From positions 620,001-684,000 of the forward strand of contig AP026172.1 in NCBI GenBank assembly GCA_030295235.1: a stretch of DNA of 64,000 nucleotides, given 5' to 3'. A program made the position numbers and the translations under genes. Below are positions 31,715 through 42,823 of the stretch, piece after piece; positions within the stretch are counted from its first letter, which is position 1, and each line of letters opens with the position of its first letter. The DNA comes from Fistulifera solaris. Its lineage: Eukaryota; Bacillariophyta; Bacillariophyceae; Naviculales; Stauroneidaceae. The notes under the pieces are model-generated. The model searched no databases. It worked only from the letters and a program-made list of their open reading frames with translations, and was not told where the DNA came from.

Positions 31715-33002
31715 CTATTCTCGATCTTGCATTTGTGAACTGGTGGGAGGAGACATGGATGGTGTTACAGGAGGATTGTCAATGATATCCAGTAAAAACT
31801 CGGCCATCTTCGTTCCACCCTTGGCGGATGGTTCCACACGAGCCACATAATCCGTTGTGTCTTTTCCATTCAAAGCATTGTACAAGGGGACGGGTATCAC
31901 TTCCACACCTGGTATTCGAATCATGGATGTCGCTTCATGATACGCTTTTCGTATCAATAGTTGTATTTTTTCCGGATCTTTGTCATAACCCAAAAATTCA
32001 AAGCCCAGCTCGCCCAGCCGCCAGTATTCGTCTCGTCGGGGTAATAAATCATACAGATCAGAATTTTTGCAGGTTTGGTTTTGGATGTTAAGGCTGAGAA
32101 CACAGTTTTGTTGTGGATGAGGAACATTTTATTTGTCAGCATAACGGAAACAGAGGAAGTAACTACGCACCTTCCAAATAGTACTGGACACGAATCTGAA
32201 ACAAGTGACGGAAATAGCCCAAGCACGGCGGACACGAACACGCACATGACCAACACGATGGACCGCAACCACAACAATAATCTTGGACTGCAGGAAAAGT
32301 GAATAGGTGAGTTGTTACAACTCATTCATATCCAGAGGTAGAATGTTAGCACTTACAGGGACAATAGCCAAAAGTAAATCCTTTTTCTAAAATCTGCTGG
32401 GGCATACAAACAATGGCTCCCATTGACGCAATCGTACAAGGACATGGTTTCATGGCGATATCGTTGCCACCAATGGAAACAATGAGTATATCATTCGCCT
32501 GTAGATTGTCCCTTATAAAATAGTCTTGCGGTCGCAGTTGAAAGGTTCGTTCGTTCAAGGTTGTCGCTTCCACTGCCGCATTGATGGCGGCAGTTGATTT
32601 TCGATTCTTACTTTGCTGACAGTGATAATTTAACCAGAAAGTGACATCCTGAATAGATCGAGGTGGTTGCAGCACATACTTGTAAGCTCCCACGGCAGTC
32701 GCTTCTTCTTCGACCCAGTATTTGTTATCGAGAGAACTGTCACCCGCCGTCCAAATTAAACGTGATGATTTTTCACGCAAGGCTACAAGGATGGGTTCAA
32801 GATCTTTGATACGGTGACCGTGATATTCGCCGTAATAGGCTTTGGCGGATACTTTTGAGGAGGCAGACGACATGATAGGATGCAACGAATTTTGCCAATA
32901 CAACTCGGATTGATAAAACTGAGCGGCCGGACCTGTGATGAAGTGATTGTTGACAACTACTTCGTATTGCTGTTGCACTAAGAAGTGGTTTAGATGGTTC
33001 AT
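31715..33002 (-). CDS. SGNH/GDSL-type hydrolase
   Basis: An esterase-fold protein. Seen: block I with the nucleophile Ser in LIWTAGDSSLDNKYW, block III in VSIGGNDIAMKP, a Cys-rich middle (DYCCGCGPS), and the C-terminal YYPDE and PGVEVIPVPLYNAL. The final His/Asp pair is not certain. Two GT-AG introns, 32356-32288 (69 bp) and 32170-32094 (77 bp), join cleanly in phase. One frame change at about 32013 (CCC/GGG) is cured by one added G on the coding strand. About 380 residues from the ATG at 33002. The start is doubtful: another ATG lies at 32873, and an upstream exon with a leader may be missed. Confidence 0.75.
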
Positions 33003-33507
33003 ATCATCCAACACGAGCAAAGGGGCGCATCTCTGTTTGAAATAATGATATTGTGTTGTCGTGGCGAGTGCCGAATGCGAATTACCAAGAAATCTTGATA
33101 TTGGGCACCCCCAAATTCTTGACCACGAAATCCTGATGTTAGTTAGGCGAAAACCAGGAAAATATCCGGGCTTTTCTATTACCCCAAACTTATTGACCAC
33201 ATTAATGAACCTCTTAATTATTACGGAGCATTACTATTCCCTCTTTCCTTTTTTCCGTGTTATTCCTTTCGACCACGTGCAGTAATCTATGGGAATTCTT
33301 ATTAAGGAGAAACGAATAGGGTCACAATTAAGTAAAATTACCAGGTGCCACGAGGAACGCGAGGAGTCATGTACCCTATCCATTTTGGTGGTAAGGGTGC
33401 GATGCGCAATCCAGATCAGATTGAATGAATCATATCACATCTAACATTTATTGACGTGTCAGATTATGAGAGAAAAACGTATGGCTGACACATACGATTC
33501 GCCTGGC
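33003..33507. other. Upstream region of the GDSL gene, no other gene seen
   Basis: The open frame of the hydrolase continues upstream to about 33200 without an ATG, so part of this may be coding or an extra exon. A TTACGGAGCA variant of the recurrent box lies at 33221-33230. Confidence 0.35.
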
Positions 33508-34962
33508 TCAATTGCGTTCGTCATTGACAACATCCGATAACTTCAGTTTTGTCTCGTCTGTTTTCAGTTGCTCTTCTGCACTGCTGGTTTTAACACCCGT
33601 CGCTTCTTGATCAATGGATTCAAGAGTGACTTCTTCCAAGACTTTTCTCCATTCATCTGTAGAAATATCCCCTACATGTTCCCCCGAACTGTTCTTTGGA
33701 CTGAATTTACGGGCCAACAAGCATCCCCCTTGCCGGGCTAATTTAACAATCCGACGCAAATCACTCGCGGAAAACGTCGCAGGATTGCGCATCCCTTCAC
33801 TCCAGTCGGTATAGGTCACTGGTTGTATGCAGACTTGTTCGCGTGAAGTCTCGCCCTCGGTTAAAATTTGCAATACAGCCAGGGCCGTTGGGAAATACAT
33901 TTCGTCACTGGCATTAACATGCTTGAACGAATTCCACAATTGCTCATGGGGACGCAAATGTTGGTCGAGATCGAGGACTGCCGCCGCGTGGGGTCGTGAC
34001 AGCACCATCCACTGATCGGCTTTCCAACGCATTGACTGTGGTATCATGCGATGAATATCACAGAACTGGTCACGTTCGTACTTGTTCCTAGGTGTTCCCG
34101 GGGTATTCCGATTGCGTGCGTTGACCCAACTGACTTCCCAAGGATTGGCTCTCGTGGTAGTCGCATTCGAATCATCGTTGCGAGTTTGACCGACCAATCG
34201 CCGTGCTGTAGCATTCGTCGCAAATAAACTTTGAATGCACTCATCCAAAGTCGTTACGGGTAGACACGTTTCGCTGATAAAAATAAACTTATCTACCAGG
34301 GGAACTTCGGCTGGGAGACTTTCCTCGATCATATACCGGCGCCTCGTAAAGCGGTCGTCCTTTTCCCGATCCGAGCTACTATTCCGACCAATTTCCATCG
34401 CCGCCGCTAATAAATCCACCATGGCCCGCGTAATTTGAACTGATCCCCATTCCGGACAATGTGAATGAAAAATGGGATCGGAAAACGAATTTCCTCGACC
34501 CATTTTGGGAGGTTCTGTAAGTAGACGTTGACGCAGCCAGGAACTTTTGACTTGCATGGGAAATTTCGCGTGACACAGCAAGCTAACTTTGTGCTGGCTC
34601 TTAGATGACGCAGCCCATTCTTTCCAAACATGTTCGTACGGTAAGTCATCGATAGATATGGCAAGAAGAGCAATGTGTTTTGGTTTTGTGTCGCTAGTGC
34701 TCGAGTGGAGTGGCAAAGGTCGATACGGCGGCAAGCAGCGATAACCGTAATCCGCCAAAGTATCTAGTGGATTGCGGGAATGAGGACCTCGTCCCGCATA
34801 TCCTCCACGTCCTCTGTTCTGATTGTCGTATCGAGGTCTCTGGTTCCGCCTGGGATCGCTCTCACGTTCCGGAGGGCGAACGCGAGGACGATCATCATCG
34901 GTATTACGCGCAGCCCGCTGTGCTGACTTTTCAAGATTGGCTAGTGCCGCAGCAAAATCCAT
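33508..34962 (-). CDS. GT14-like (core-2/I-branching, plant DUF266-type) glycosyltransferase
   Basis: Intact, 484 residues from the ATG at 34962. Seen: a disordered Arg/Gly-rich N-terminus (RGRGGYAGRG), then the core: HIALLAISIDDLPYEHVW, VSLLCHAKFP, WGSVQITRAMVDLL, DKFIFISETCLPV, WKADQWMVLSRPHA, DEMYFPTAL, and YTDWSEGMRNPATF, in the order of plant DUF266 / Branch-domain proteins. These are inverting sugar transferases; donor and acceptor are not known here. No signal peptide or membrane anchor is visible from this start, which is odd for a Golgi enzyme. The RGG-like head is also unusual. Confidence 0.78.
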   Translation of the reverse strand: MDFAAALANLEKSAQRAARNTDDDRPRVRPPERESDPRRNQRPRYDNQNRGRGGYAGRGPHSRNPLDTLADYGYRCLPPYRPLPLHSSTSDTKPKHIALLAISIDDLPYEHVWKEWAASSKSQHKVSLLCHAKFPMQVKSSWLRQRLLTEPPKMGRGNSFSDPIFHSHCPEWGSVQITRAMVDLLAAAMEIGRNSSSDREKDDRFTRRRYMIEESLPAEVPLVDKFIFISETCLPVTTLDECIQSLFATNATARRLVGQTRNDDSNATTTRANPWEVSWVNARNRNTPGTPRNKYERDQFCDIHRMIPQSMRWKADQWMVLSRPHAAAVLDLDQHLRPHEQLWNSFKHVNASDEMYFPTALAVLQILTEGETSREQVCIQPVTYTDWSEGMRNPATFSASDLRRIVKLARQGGCLLARKFSPKNSSGEHVGDISTDEWRKVLEEVTLESIDQEATGVKTSSAEEQLKTDETKLKLSDVVNDERN

Positions 34963-35693
34963 TTTAAAAATGCAAAGGACGAGACAATTAAATGAATACA
35001 ACAGTTGATAGGACAATTTTTTGTTTAGGCAGTAAAAGTATATGTTACTTTCATTGTAAAAAAAGAGGTCGGTACAAAATCATCGTGCTTTTAATTACGT
35101 AGTAGTTGCAAGTCGCAATAAACGCGAGAGCCTACCGGTATTCATGAATTAAATGTGTAGTACCGCTATGCCGACCACCCGCCTATTATTATTTTTGCAC
35201 CGTCCGTTTATCCACCCGCCCGTTTCTTTGTTGTCCGCTTGTACGTGAACCGAATACCAATTACCCGTTTACTAAAAAAAACTGGTGCCATTTCCCTCGC
35301 GCCTCCGTCGAGAGTGATCTACATCTGATGCCGAGCATACAAACAGTTGTTGATACTGAACAGGTGTGTATACGTTGTAAGGAGGATTTCAGTTTGTAGA
35401 TGTTTATATGACATATCTGGAGAAGGGTTAATGAGTTCCATGTAACTATGAATGCGCTCGCGACAGTCTGTGGACGAGGAGCCTTGCCTCGAATGCGAAT
35501 TTCGAAATTCTCGGTTTTTACCTCCCCATACCCAACTTGATTCGATTATTGAAAGAGATTTTTCATTTGCAGAATATCCTGATGTTAGACTTCGATTTGG
35601 TCTGTTGCTAGAGAGACTCGAGACTCACGCGCTTCATTTCCATTTTCCTTCTTCCAACCCTTCACAGTTTGTCTAGTATATATATAATTCAAT
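34963..35693. other. Divergent promoter region, GT14-like / RPS23
   Basis: 731 bp with no convincing gene. The RPS23 side has a pyrimidine-rich stretch (35640-35670), typical of ribosomal protein promoters. Confidence 0.45.
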
Positions 35694-36125
35694 ATGGGTA
35701 AGCCGAGTGGTATCCGCACGGGTCGCAAATTGCGTACCCACCGCAAAAATCAACGCTGGAGGGATTTGAAGTACAGCAAAGCCAACTCCGTCACCGCTAT
35801 GAAGGCCAACCCCATGGGTGGATCCACCATGGCCAAGGGAATCGTCTTGGAGAAAATTGGTATTGAGGCCAAACAGCCCAACTCCGCTATCCGAAAATGT
35901 GTCCGTGTGCAATTGATTAAGAACGGCAAGAAAATCGCGGCCTTCGTACCCCGTGACGGTTGCTTGAACTACGTAGATGAGAACGATGAAGTGTTGATTG
36001 CCGGTTTCGGTCGATCCGGTCACGCTGTGGGTGATATTCCCGGTGTTCGATTCAAGGTTGTCAAGGTTGCCGGTGTGTCGCTTTGGGCTTTGTACAAGCA
36101 AAAGAAGGAAAAGCCGCGTTCTTAA
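35694..36125 (+). CDS. RPS23: 40S ribosomal protein S23 (uS12)
   Basis: The decoding-centre protein of the small cytosolic subunit. The intact 143-residue frame begins [18 protein letters not shown] and holds [18 protein letters not shown], the universal [16 protein letters not shown], the [20 protein letters not shown] loop near the decoding site and a KKEKPRS end. The length equals that of animals and yeast within one or two residues. No intron. The strongest eukaryotic nuclear marker in the window. Confidence 0.98.
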   Translation: MGKPSGIRTGRKLRTHRKNQRWRDLKYSKANSVTAMKANPMGGSTMAKGIVLEKIGIEAKQPNSAIRKCVRVQLIKNGKKIAAFVPRDGCLNYVDENDEVLIAGFGRSGHAVGDIPGVRFKVVKVAGVSLWALYKQKKEKPRS

Positions 36126-36249
36126 ATCTCTTAAGAAATATAAAATACACCGCCGTTCTCTACTGCTGTCCTTATGTTTGGGTACAAATAGTGATTCTTC
36201 ATTCATAGGATTGACAGGTTCATTACAGCATAGTGTTACGCAATAATAC

Positions 36250-36942
36250 TTAAGGCAGTAAGGCATCTGGGTCTTCGTGATATTCCAGAAAAAGTTGTTC
36301 CAGAGTTGGCATGACCAATTCGGATTCGTGGGGAGTCAACATTAAGCGGTTATCGGGCATGTCTGGGCACTGCTTCCCCACCAACAAAACAGGATCGAGG
36401 ATACGAACCAAGTTAAACTCCTTACCCCGATGCTCAAACGACAATAGCACTTCTACTTCTTCCTCCTCCTCATCTTCATCCATAGAAAGCTCGTCGTCTT
36501 CTTCAAATTCGTCTTCGTCGTCATCGTCTTCCAATTCTCCCACCAACGTCAATGTTTGAGGCGTACGTTGCAGTATGAGTTCCTCCCCGAACTCTTCTGC
36601 CACAATCGATTCCGCGAGCGGGAAGACGTCATCCATCATTTCGTCGTCAAGTTCGACAGGGATGAGCTGCGAATCTTCGTCCAAATAACAGAGTGCGACC
36701 GCATAGTCGCAAGGAAAGCCGATGGTGTATTCGACGCCATTGACTGTGGCGATCGAGTCGGCGTAGCATTCAATGAACGATTTTCCGTCAATGAACGGAA
36801 TGGGAACGCCTTCCAAATCGGACGGAACCGGCGAAAGGGCTGGATTGGTGTTAAAGCATCGAGTGTGGATGATGCGTGGGGAAGGAACGATCACAAAGGC
36901 GTTTGCGTACGCAATAAGGAGGAAAAGCACAATTCTCATCAT
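36250..36942 (-). CDS. Plastid-targeted DUF3727-type protein
   Basis: Intact, 230 residues from the ATG at 36942 (a second ATG follows directly). The signal peptide ends in a plastid site (FLLIAYANAFVIVPSP). The middle (FPCDYAVALCYLDEDSQLIPV, then FPLAESIVAEEFGEELIL) resembles the DUF3727 domain shared by cyanobacteria and plastid-bearing eukaryotes. An acidic Asp/Glu run (DDDDEDEFEEDDELSM) then leads to a DUF1292-like strand pair (VLLSFEHRGKEFNLVRILDP). The biochemical role is unknown. The acidic run is coded by GAA/GAC repeats. Confidence 0.65.
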   Translation of the reverse strand: MMRIVLFLLIAYANAFVIVPSPRIIHTRCFNTNPALSPVPSDLEGVPIPFIDGKSFIECYADSIATVNGVEYTIGFPCDYAVALCYLDEDSQLIPVELDDEMMDDVFPLAESIVAEEFGEELILQRTPQTLTLVGELEDDDDEDEFEEDDELSMDEDEEEEEVEVLLSFEHRGKEFNLVRILDPVLLVGKQCPDMPDNRLMLTPHESELVMPTLEQLFLEYHEDPDALLP

Positions 36943-37751
36943 TTGTGCTTTGATAGGAAAAAGAGTGCAAAGAAAGAATCGTTTTTTCAATTGTTACTTT
37001 CAAAGTGTCAAGTTTCTTTCATTGGTCTTCTCACAGAACGCCGCGTTGTTGATGGTTTCGTTGTTATATCGGCGGTTGGTTCTGGATCTTTTCGGTCAGC
37101 CGTCAGACGCAGGCACGTACCGGTTCGACACGAAACACGAACAAATTTGTGTGCCAATAGTACGGGCAAAGAATAGAAAGAATTATATCTTCAACCTGAC
37201 CGATAATATTCATTGCGATTGCCTCCACATCAAAATGAGAAAGGACAAAAGCGGAACAGTCTATTTTGACTGTTAAAATGGTTGATTCAAAGCTCAAAAG
37301 TCTTCGTTGCGCTAGAGACAAGCGTCCATGGCCTAGGGCCCTGGAACCATGCTCTCCTCTTCCGCTTGACTACTGAAACTGAGTCTCAAGGCCTATATGT
37401 GAAGCACAAGCCCACATGCAATCCTTATCTCGGTCATCTCTACATCTTTGGAAACTTTTCGTTGGGAACGGTTTCTTTCTTGCCAAGACTCCTCGATTTG
37501 TTGGTCGGAGTCGGAGTCGCGGCTGTGCCCGTTCCTCAACGCTCTTCAGTTTACAGTTCCGTAATGTGTACGTAAACGATCTCACTGGTAATCACGGCGT
37601 TTCCATTGTAAACACGAAACGAAAACTGGTCTCCAAATCAAAAAACTGCTCGCGTCTTTTCGCTCGCACATCGGCTGCCACTTTTTCTTCTCACAATTTT
37701 CTCAACCAAAGCAACATATCGCACTGGCGACTCTCGTAACCTCAAGAAGCC
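36943..37751. other. Upstream region including first copy of a duplicated promoter
   Basis: From about 37345 the sequence matches 38445-38929 in blocks. These include GGTCGGAGTCGGAGTCGCGG, TTACTGGTAATCACGGCGTT-like and CACGAAACGAAAACTGGT, and a near-identical pre-start stretch (TTTTTCTTCTCACAATTTTC). No other gene seen. Confidence 0.5.
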
Positions 37752-38325
37752 ATGCGCCTACCACCCCGCTGCAACCCGTTCATGGATGAATCGGAGAGAT
37801 GGTTTTACGCGGAAATGCGACGAAATGATAAGGGAAAGCGGCGCTGGCGCAAACAGAAGAAGGACTCTGAAGACTACGAATTCCCATGGTTCTTCATCGC
37901 GGTTATGTCTTATTATGAATACACAGAGCGTGCTGAACTACGACGCGAGGAACGCGACCGGCGTAAAAAGCAACGAGCCTCCTATCGGCGTCGTCAAAGA
38001 CAATGAAGACACTGCAAAGAATGGATATACCAACATCATAAGAGCCATCGCTTAAAAAATAAGTCAAAGGCGACTGGGACGACTACTACTGGTGAATCGA
38101 ATAGAGAAAATGAAGATACTCTCATCTAAGAAAGAGAATCAAATAGATAGAAATATAGAAACATACACTTCATCATGAATGTAGCTAGGCGAAATCGCAT
38201 GTGAACTTATTTACTACATAGATCTTTAGCTTTTTCACCTACATCGGTACCAGGTCGGGGGCAAGACTTGCAATAATGCCGTGGACCTGACGCATCGCTT
38301 TATAATCAAGACAGTCTAGTTTCTA
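37345..38325 (+). repeat. Tandem duplication, unit 1
   Basis: Contains an upstream block, the small gene at 37752 and a downstream block ending near TGCCGTGGACCTGACGCATCG (38277 onward). All occur again in unit 2. Confidence 0.8.
37752..38006 (+). CDS. Small, highly basic protein of unknown function, copy 1
   Basis: Not recognised. 84 residues, opening MRLPPRCNPFMDESERWFYA, then a Lys/Arg-rich stretch (KGKRRWRKQKK), a short hydrophobic patch (FPWFFIAVMSYY) and an Arg-rich tail (REERDRRKKQRASYRRRQR). It is the paralogue of the gene at 38930. Compared with that copy one base is missing near 38001, which ends this frame early; allowing one added base the reading would go on 13 residues to a stop at 38042. 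Because such single-base losses are common across this window, the early stop may be an error. Confidence 0.6.
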   Translation: MRLPPRCNPFMDESERWFYAEMRRNDKGKRRWRKQKKDSEDYEFPWFFIAVMSYYEYTERAELRREERDRRKKQRASYRRRQRQ

Positions 38326-38929
38326 TTGCTATTATTTCTACCGTGCGATTACGAGAGATGACAATAGGCGAAAAACGTTTATGCTGGTTAATTAGTAAAT
38401 TTAAGAGTCAGCGCAGTCTTCGTTTCGCCGTTATCGTTCTAGGCTCGTGCTCTGCTCTTTCACTCGACTACTGGACATCTCGAATCAAGGTCTAGTCATC
38501 AAGCAGAAGCTACGCACAATCGACAACTCGATAACGTCTTCAATTTTTAGGTTTTTTAGTGATGAGATTGGAAACCCTTGCTTTTGGAAACGGCGTGAAT
38601 GAGCCGTTTCTGTTTTGCCGAAGACGACTCGTTATTTGGTCGGAGTCGGAGTCGCGGTTGTGACGGATTTTTAGGTATTCGATCTTGACACTAAAAGAAG
38701 GTGTACCCAAGTGATCTTACTGGTAATCACGGCGTTTTCATTGTAAACACGAAACGAAAACTGGTGCGAAAAATTGCTCGCGTTTTATTCTCGCTCACAT
38801 CGTCTGCTTGACATTTTTCTTCTCACAATTTTCTCAAGCAGAGCAACTCATCGCACTTGAGAAAAGACCCTGATACAGGGCAAAGTACACAAAGCAAGTT
38901 CATTTTCACTGTCATAACCTTAAGACACC
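38007..38929. other. Spacer and second copy of the duplicated upstream region
   Basis: No gene seen. It carries the downstream block of unit 1 and the upstream block of unit 2. Confidence 0.45.
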
Positions 38930-39530
38930 ATGCGTCTCCCACCCCGCTGCAACCCGTTTATGGATGAATCGGAGAAGAGGATCTACGCGGAGATGCGCCG
39001 AAATGACAAAGAACAGCGGCGCCGGCGTAAGCAGAAGAAGAAATATGAAAACTCCAAATCACCATGGATCGTCGTTGCGATTATGTCATATCTTGCATAC
39101 AAGGAGCGTGCTCGACTACGTCGGAAGGAACGCGAGCGGCGTGCCGAGCAACGAGCCTCGTATCGACGTCGTCAAAGAACCATGAAAAGACTGCGAAGAA
39201 TGGAAATGGAAAAGTCGAGATCATACGAAACATCTGTTTGGGAAGATTTTCGTACCTATTTCGCCAACTATCCCTGGTAATTTGATGACCAATGGAGTAC
39301 ATGAAGAGATTGTCATCGCGGCGGCATTCCTGTTCGATGAAGCATGAAAGCATCCGAAAAGTAAATAAAATAGATAGATAGAAATAATGATTAAAAACCG
39401 TACAATTCATCTCTTATTCATTGTATGCAACAAGGTTGGTGAACTACTGTATTGCCTGGATTGACTTAGATCGACTGATGCCGTGGACCTGACGCATCGC
39501 CCTTGTAAGCGAGACGGTCAACGTTGTAGC
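38445..39530 (+). repeat. Tandem duplication, unit 2
   Basis: Second copy of the unit. The gene starts are 1178 bp apart and the downstream GCCGTGGACCTGACGCATCG blocks about 1.2 kb apart. Confidence 0.8.
38930..39280 (+). CDS. Small, highly basic protein of unknown function, copy 2
   Basis: Not recognised. 116 residues, intact. It opens MRLPPRCNPFMDESEKRIYA like copy 1, followed by RRRRKQKKKYENSK, a short hydrophobic patch (SPWIVVAIMSYLAY), a strongly Arg-rich stretch (RLRRKERERRAEQRASYRRR) and a C-terminus with aromatic residues (WEDFRTYFANYPW). The two copies are about 70 percent identical over their shared part. The layout could suit nucleic-acid binding, but nothing proves it. Confidence 0.65.
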   Translation: MRLPPRCNPFMDESEKRIYAEMRRNDKEQRRRRKQKKKYENSKSPWIVVAIMSYLAYKERARLRRKERERRAEQRASYRRRQRTMKRLRRMEMEKSRSYETSVWEDFRTYFANYPW

Positions 39531-39787
39531 CCTTCTCACTAGTTCTACAAGACTAAGATAGAGAAGAATGCAATGCCTTCTCGCTCCAGAAGAAATGATT
39601 TCGTAAGAGGTGCAAAGGATAAGGATGATGATCGAAAGTAGTGACCGTTGATGTTACCGGCAGCTGGAACCTTAAACTTAACCGGGAAACCGCCCAAAAA
39701 TTTGCCTCGGGCGCGTCTTTTTTTTTCTCATTTGCTTCAATAGAGACAACAACAATGCCATCAAAGAAGGATAGATAACAAAAAGAC
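39281..39787. other. Gap before ORC4, no gene seen
   Basis: The first 250 bp contain the downstream block of duplication unit 2. The rest holds the ORC4 promoter and a short poly-T (39719-39727). Confidence 0.4.
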
Positions 39788-41424
39788 ATGGATTTAAAAG
39801 ATGAAAAGCATGCGCCTTGTCAAGGCCTGCAAAAGCACTTGCTCCGCATTGACAAAGTACTCGCCAATTTTGCTGAAACAGCCACCCTCTTGCGTCCCGC
39901 TCGTACCGGACTGTGGAACTCCGCAACACCGCCTTCACTCGATCACATTGTCGACGTTTACGCTCCCGTTGGAATGAAAGAATCATTTCGGCAACTCTAT
40001 CGTCTTTTGCGAACTCATTTGCTACAAGAGAAGAGAAATGCGGCAGCGTTCTTGCGAGGGAATCGGGGCTCGGGCAAATCCCTCTTGTTGCGACAATGCT
40101 TGCGAGCCTTACAAGACGAAGCCGAACACATCCAAAGTTCATCACCACAGAAGCCAATGGTACGTGTCATTTCCGTAAATGGTATTGCGGTGCCGGGACG
40201 GAATTTCAGTGCTGTGATTATGGAGATTTTATTTCAATTAACCGCCGGTGAAATGGAAGATGGAAACATCGACAAGAAAGAACAGAAGATCCTGGAACTG
40301 ATCCGACTCAAAAGACGTCTTCATTTACGAACAATATGCAACTGTTAAGCGAAGCTCTGGAAATCGCGCGAGGTGACCAGATACCTTTCTTGTTCGTTTT
40401 AGATCCATTGGAAGCTTTTATTGCCACGGGTGGACACTCGTCGTTGCAGCTACCGTTGGATCAACGAAACAAGCAGAATCAAGAATTGCTTCTCTATTAC
40501 ATACTGGATCGGGTGGCCACTCGAGGCTCTCTGGTATCCTTCGTGGGCTTATCGCACGATGTACATTGCTTGAAGCGATTGGAGAAACGCACTCGAAGTC
40601 GAGCGGAAAGTGCTCTGTTCATTTCTTGTGAATCGTTTCCTTCTTACGATGAGCTGATCGAAGCTATGTTGCTGAATTTGGAGGAACATCCCGATCTACA
40701 GCAACAAGTTGGTCGCTGTTTACGTTTTTCGGACAAGATGACGACGGAACAAGAGAGCGTCGTCAAATGTCTACAGCGAGAACATCGCATGGGTAGGGAC
40801 GCGAGGTGGTTTTCTCGCGTGCTTTTATTTGCCCTAACTTATTATCGAGATCAATGCAGTTACGTTTTGAATTCCGATGATGCTGACGGCACACTGAAAA
40901 TGGAATTTTCTCTTCAATACCTAGTCGAAGCGATGGTGGATATGGGAGCTTCTCTGCCTCGACATCGTCCCTCGGATTTGAGGATGCAGGCGTTGGCGGA
41001 CTTGTCTAGTCCTCAAACTGTACTTATTTTAGCAGCGAAACGTATCTTGACGAGGGATACACAAAGAACGAGTGATACTCCTACAATTCGACTAACGTTG
41101 GAGCGGATTTTGAATGAATACAGCACAGCCATCCAAAAAGGCTCACTTTTGTCGAATCGCTATTCCTCATCTCAACTATGGAAAGCCTTTCAAGAGCTTA
41201 TGGGTGTGGACCTTTTTCGTCCTGCTGCAGACACTGATGGAAATCTGCCGTTCCAGTACATGCATCTGGACTCACTGTATCAAGATATGGATAGAAACAC
41301 TTTTGTGAGTCGGATGCCATTACACATGACTGTGGATGTACACCGCGAAGTGAAAGTGGCGTTAGAGCAAAATATTATACAGTGCTCGACAGCGTTACGA
41401 GAGTGGGGACTCAAAACGAATTAA
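39788..41424 (+). CDS. ORC4: Origin recognition complex subunit 4
   Basis: An AAA+ ATPase-like subunit of the complex that marks replication origins. Seen: Walker A in LRGNRGSGKSLLL, a degenerate Walker B (FLFVLDPLEAF, where many ORC4 proteins read LDEFD), the ORC4 hallmark FVGLSHDVHCLKRLEKRTRS, and a winged-helix end (TLERILNEYSTA, LWKAFQELMGVDLFRP). About 545 residues. One frame change at 40310-40313 (AAAA) is cured by one added A. Convergent with the nitronate monooxygenase gene, with only 8 bp between the two stops. Confidence 0.9.
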
Positions 41425-41432
41425 TGATTTGC

Positions 41433-42516
41433 TTATCGGTCGTGCCGGAGGACCATTTTGGGCAAACCGTGTAATATACTCAGAGCTTCCGCGTTGATCG
41501 CATCAATGACATCAAACGTTGATTGGAGAGCTTTGACCAGCCCAACTCCCCTGACCTGCGTGGACCACACCGATATCCGGATTGCCGTGTTCAACGGCAT
41601 CCTTGTATTCCTGAACAACAACACTATCTGAGGAATGAATTGCAGCAATAAGGTTTTCCGGTGGTTGCAAATCCCATTGCCTCGAAAAATCGTTATGTAC
41701 TGCACCGATCGAGTCAAAGGGGTAAGGCCATGGAGTGCTACTGTACGAATTCTGTATTGCATCAAACACAGGGGTGCGGATGATCTCATCGCACGATTCT
41801 ACTTCTACGAGACGTTGCTTCACGGACGCTTGTCCTTTGGATTCACTCGTTGCCCATAAACGAGTGCCCAACACGACACCGTCACATCCAAGCGCCAAGG
41901 CGGCCACGAGACTTCGCCCATCCATAATACCCCCCGCTGCGAGAACAGGCGTGTCAGGGTCGTACTCACTACGAACAATCGAAACAGCTGTGGAAGCAAA
42001 TGGCAATGTGCCGTTTCCTAACTCTCGACGTAAGCCGTGTCCTCCGGCTTCTGAACCTTGTACAATTATGCTATCGGCACCAGCGTCCAAGGCCATCCTT
42101 GCTTCTTTTATACTTCCTACTTGGCACAGTACCTTAGCGTTGTATTTATGAGCCATCTTAATGTTGGTCATAGCTTTCTGCTTGTCGTGTGCAACAACTG
42201 CCGGAGCGAAAAATTGTACTACAGCAGGTCGGTGTTTGTCTAGTATAAATTCAAATCGTTTCCACCCTTCCGGTGATCCAAACGTAGAAAAGCAAATGAA
42301 TCCGATGCTCAATGGATGGATATCATCCTTTCTAAACTCCTCGATGTCTTTTTCGATTGAAGTGACCTCTTGTAGATGACCCGCCGCCAACAAGCCTAGA
42401 CCTCCTGCACGGCACACTTCGTAAGCCATTAAAGCACTAACATGGTTCGCCATGGGAGCACCCATGATGGGAAGACGAGCAGGAAATTTTTTCGTAAAAC
42501 GTGTCGACCAAGTCAT
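41433..42516 (-). CDS. Nitronate monooxygenase-like flavoprotein
   Basis: An FMN-dependent TIM-barrel enzyme that oxidises nitronates such as propionate 3-nitronate. Seen: the opening LPIMGAPMANHVSALMAYEV, the barrel loop ICFSTFG, AKVLCQVGSIKEARMALDAG, the flavin-phosphate and catalytic-His loop GADSIIVQGSEAGGHG, and PVLAAGGIMDGRSLVAALAL with GCDGVVLGTRL. About 360 residues, usual length. One frame change at about 41548-41551 (GGGG on the coding strand) is the opposite sign to most: one G fewer gives HAGQGVGLVKAL. No targeting peptide, so probably cytosolic. Confidence 0.88.
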
Positions 42517-42823
42517 TCTACAGAAGATCGACGCTTAATTTCTCGCACTGTTGTTATCTTTACTCAACTTCGTTAATGTTCGAACTATCGCATAGCATTA
42601 GAAGGGACGGTATGCACTATGCACTAAACAAAATTTATTGTTGCGTTTTCGAAAGAAATGCACCATCATGTATCTCTGAAAAAATATTTCTGCAGTGTTT
42701 TCAGAGGTACACGGGTATTGGCCAGACTGTGGAGTTTATAAGAATACTACGTTCGAGAGTTGGGAAGATTATTTAGTTTGTCAATTTGCCAGTGCTTAAC
42801 AATATGTATAATTTGATTAAGAC
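42517..42823. other. Gap, no gene seen
   Basis: 307 bp, AT-rich, with the NMO promoter and the XPD 3' flank. Confidence 0.4.
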
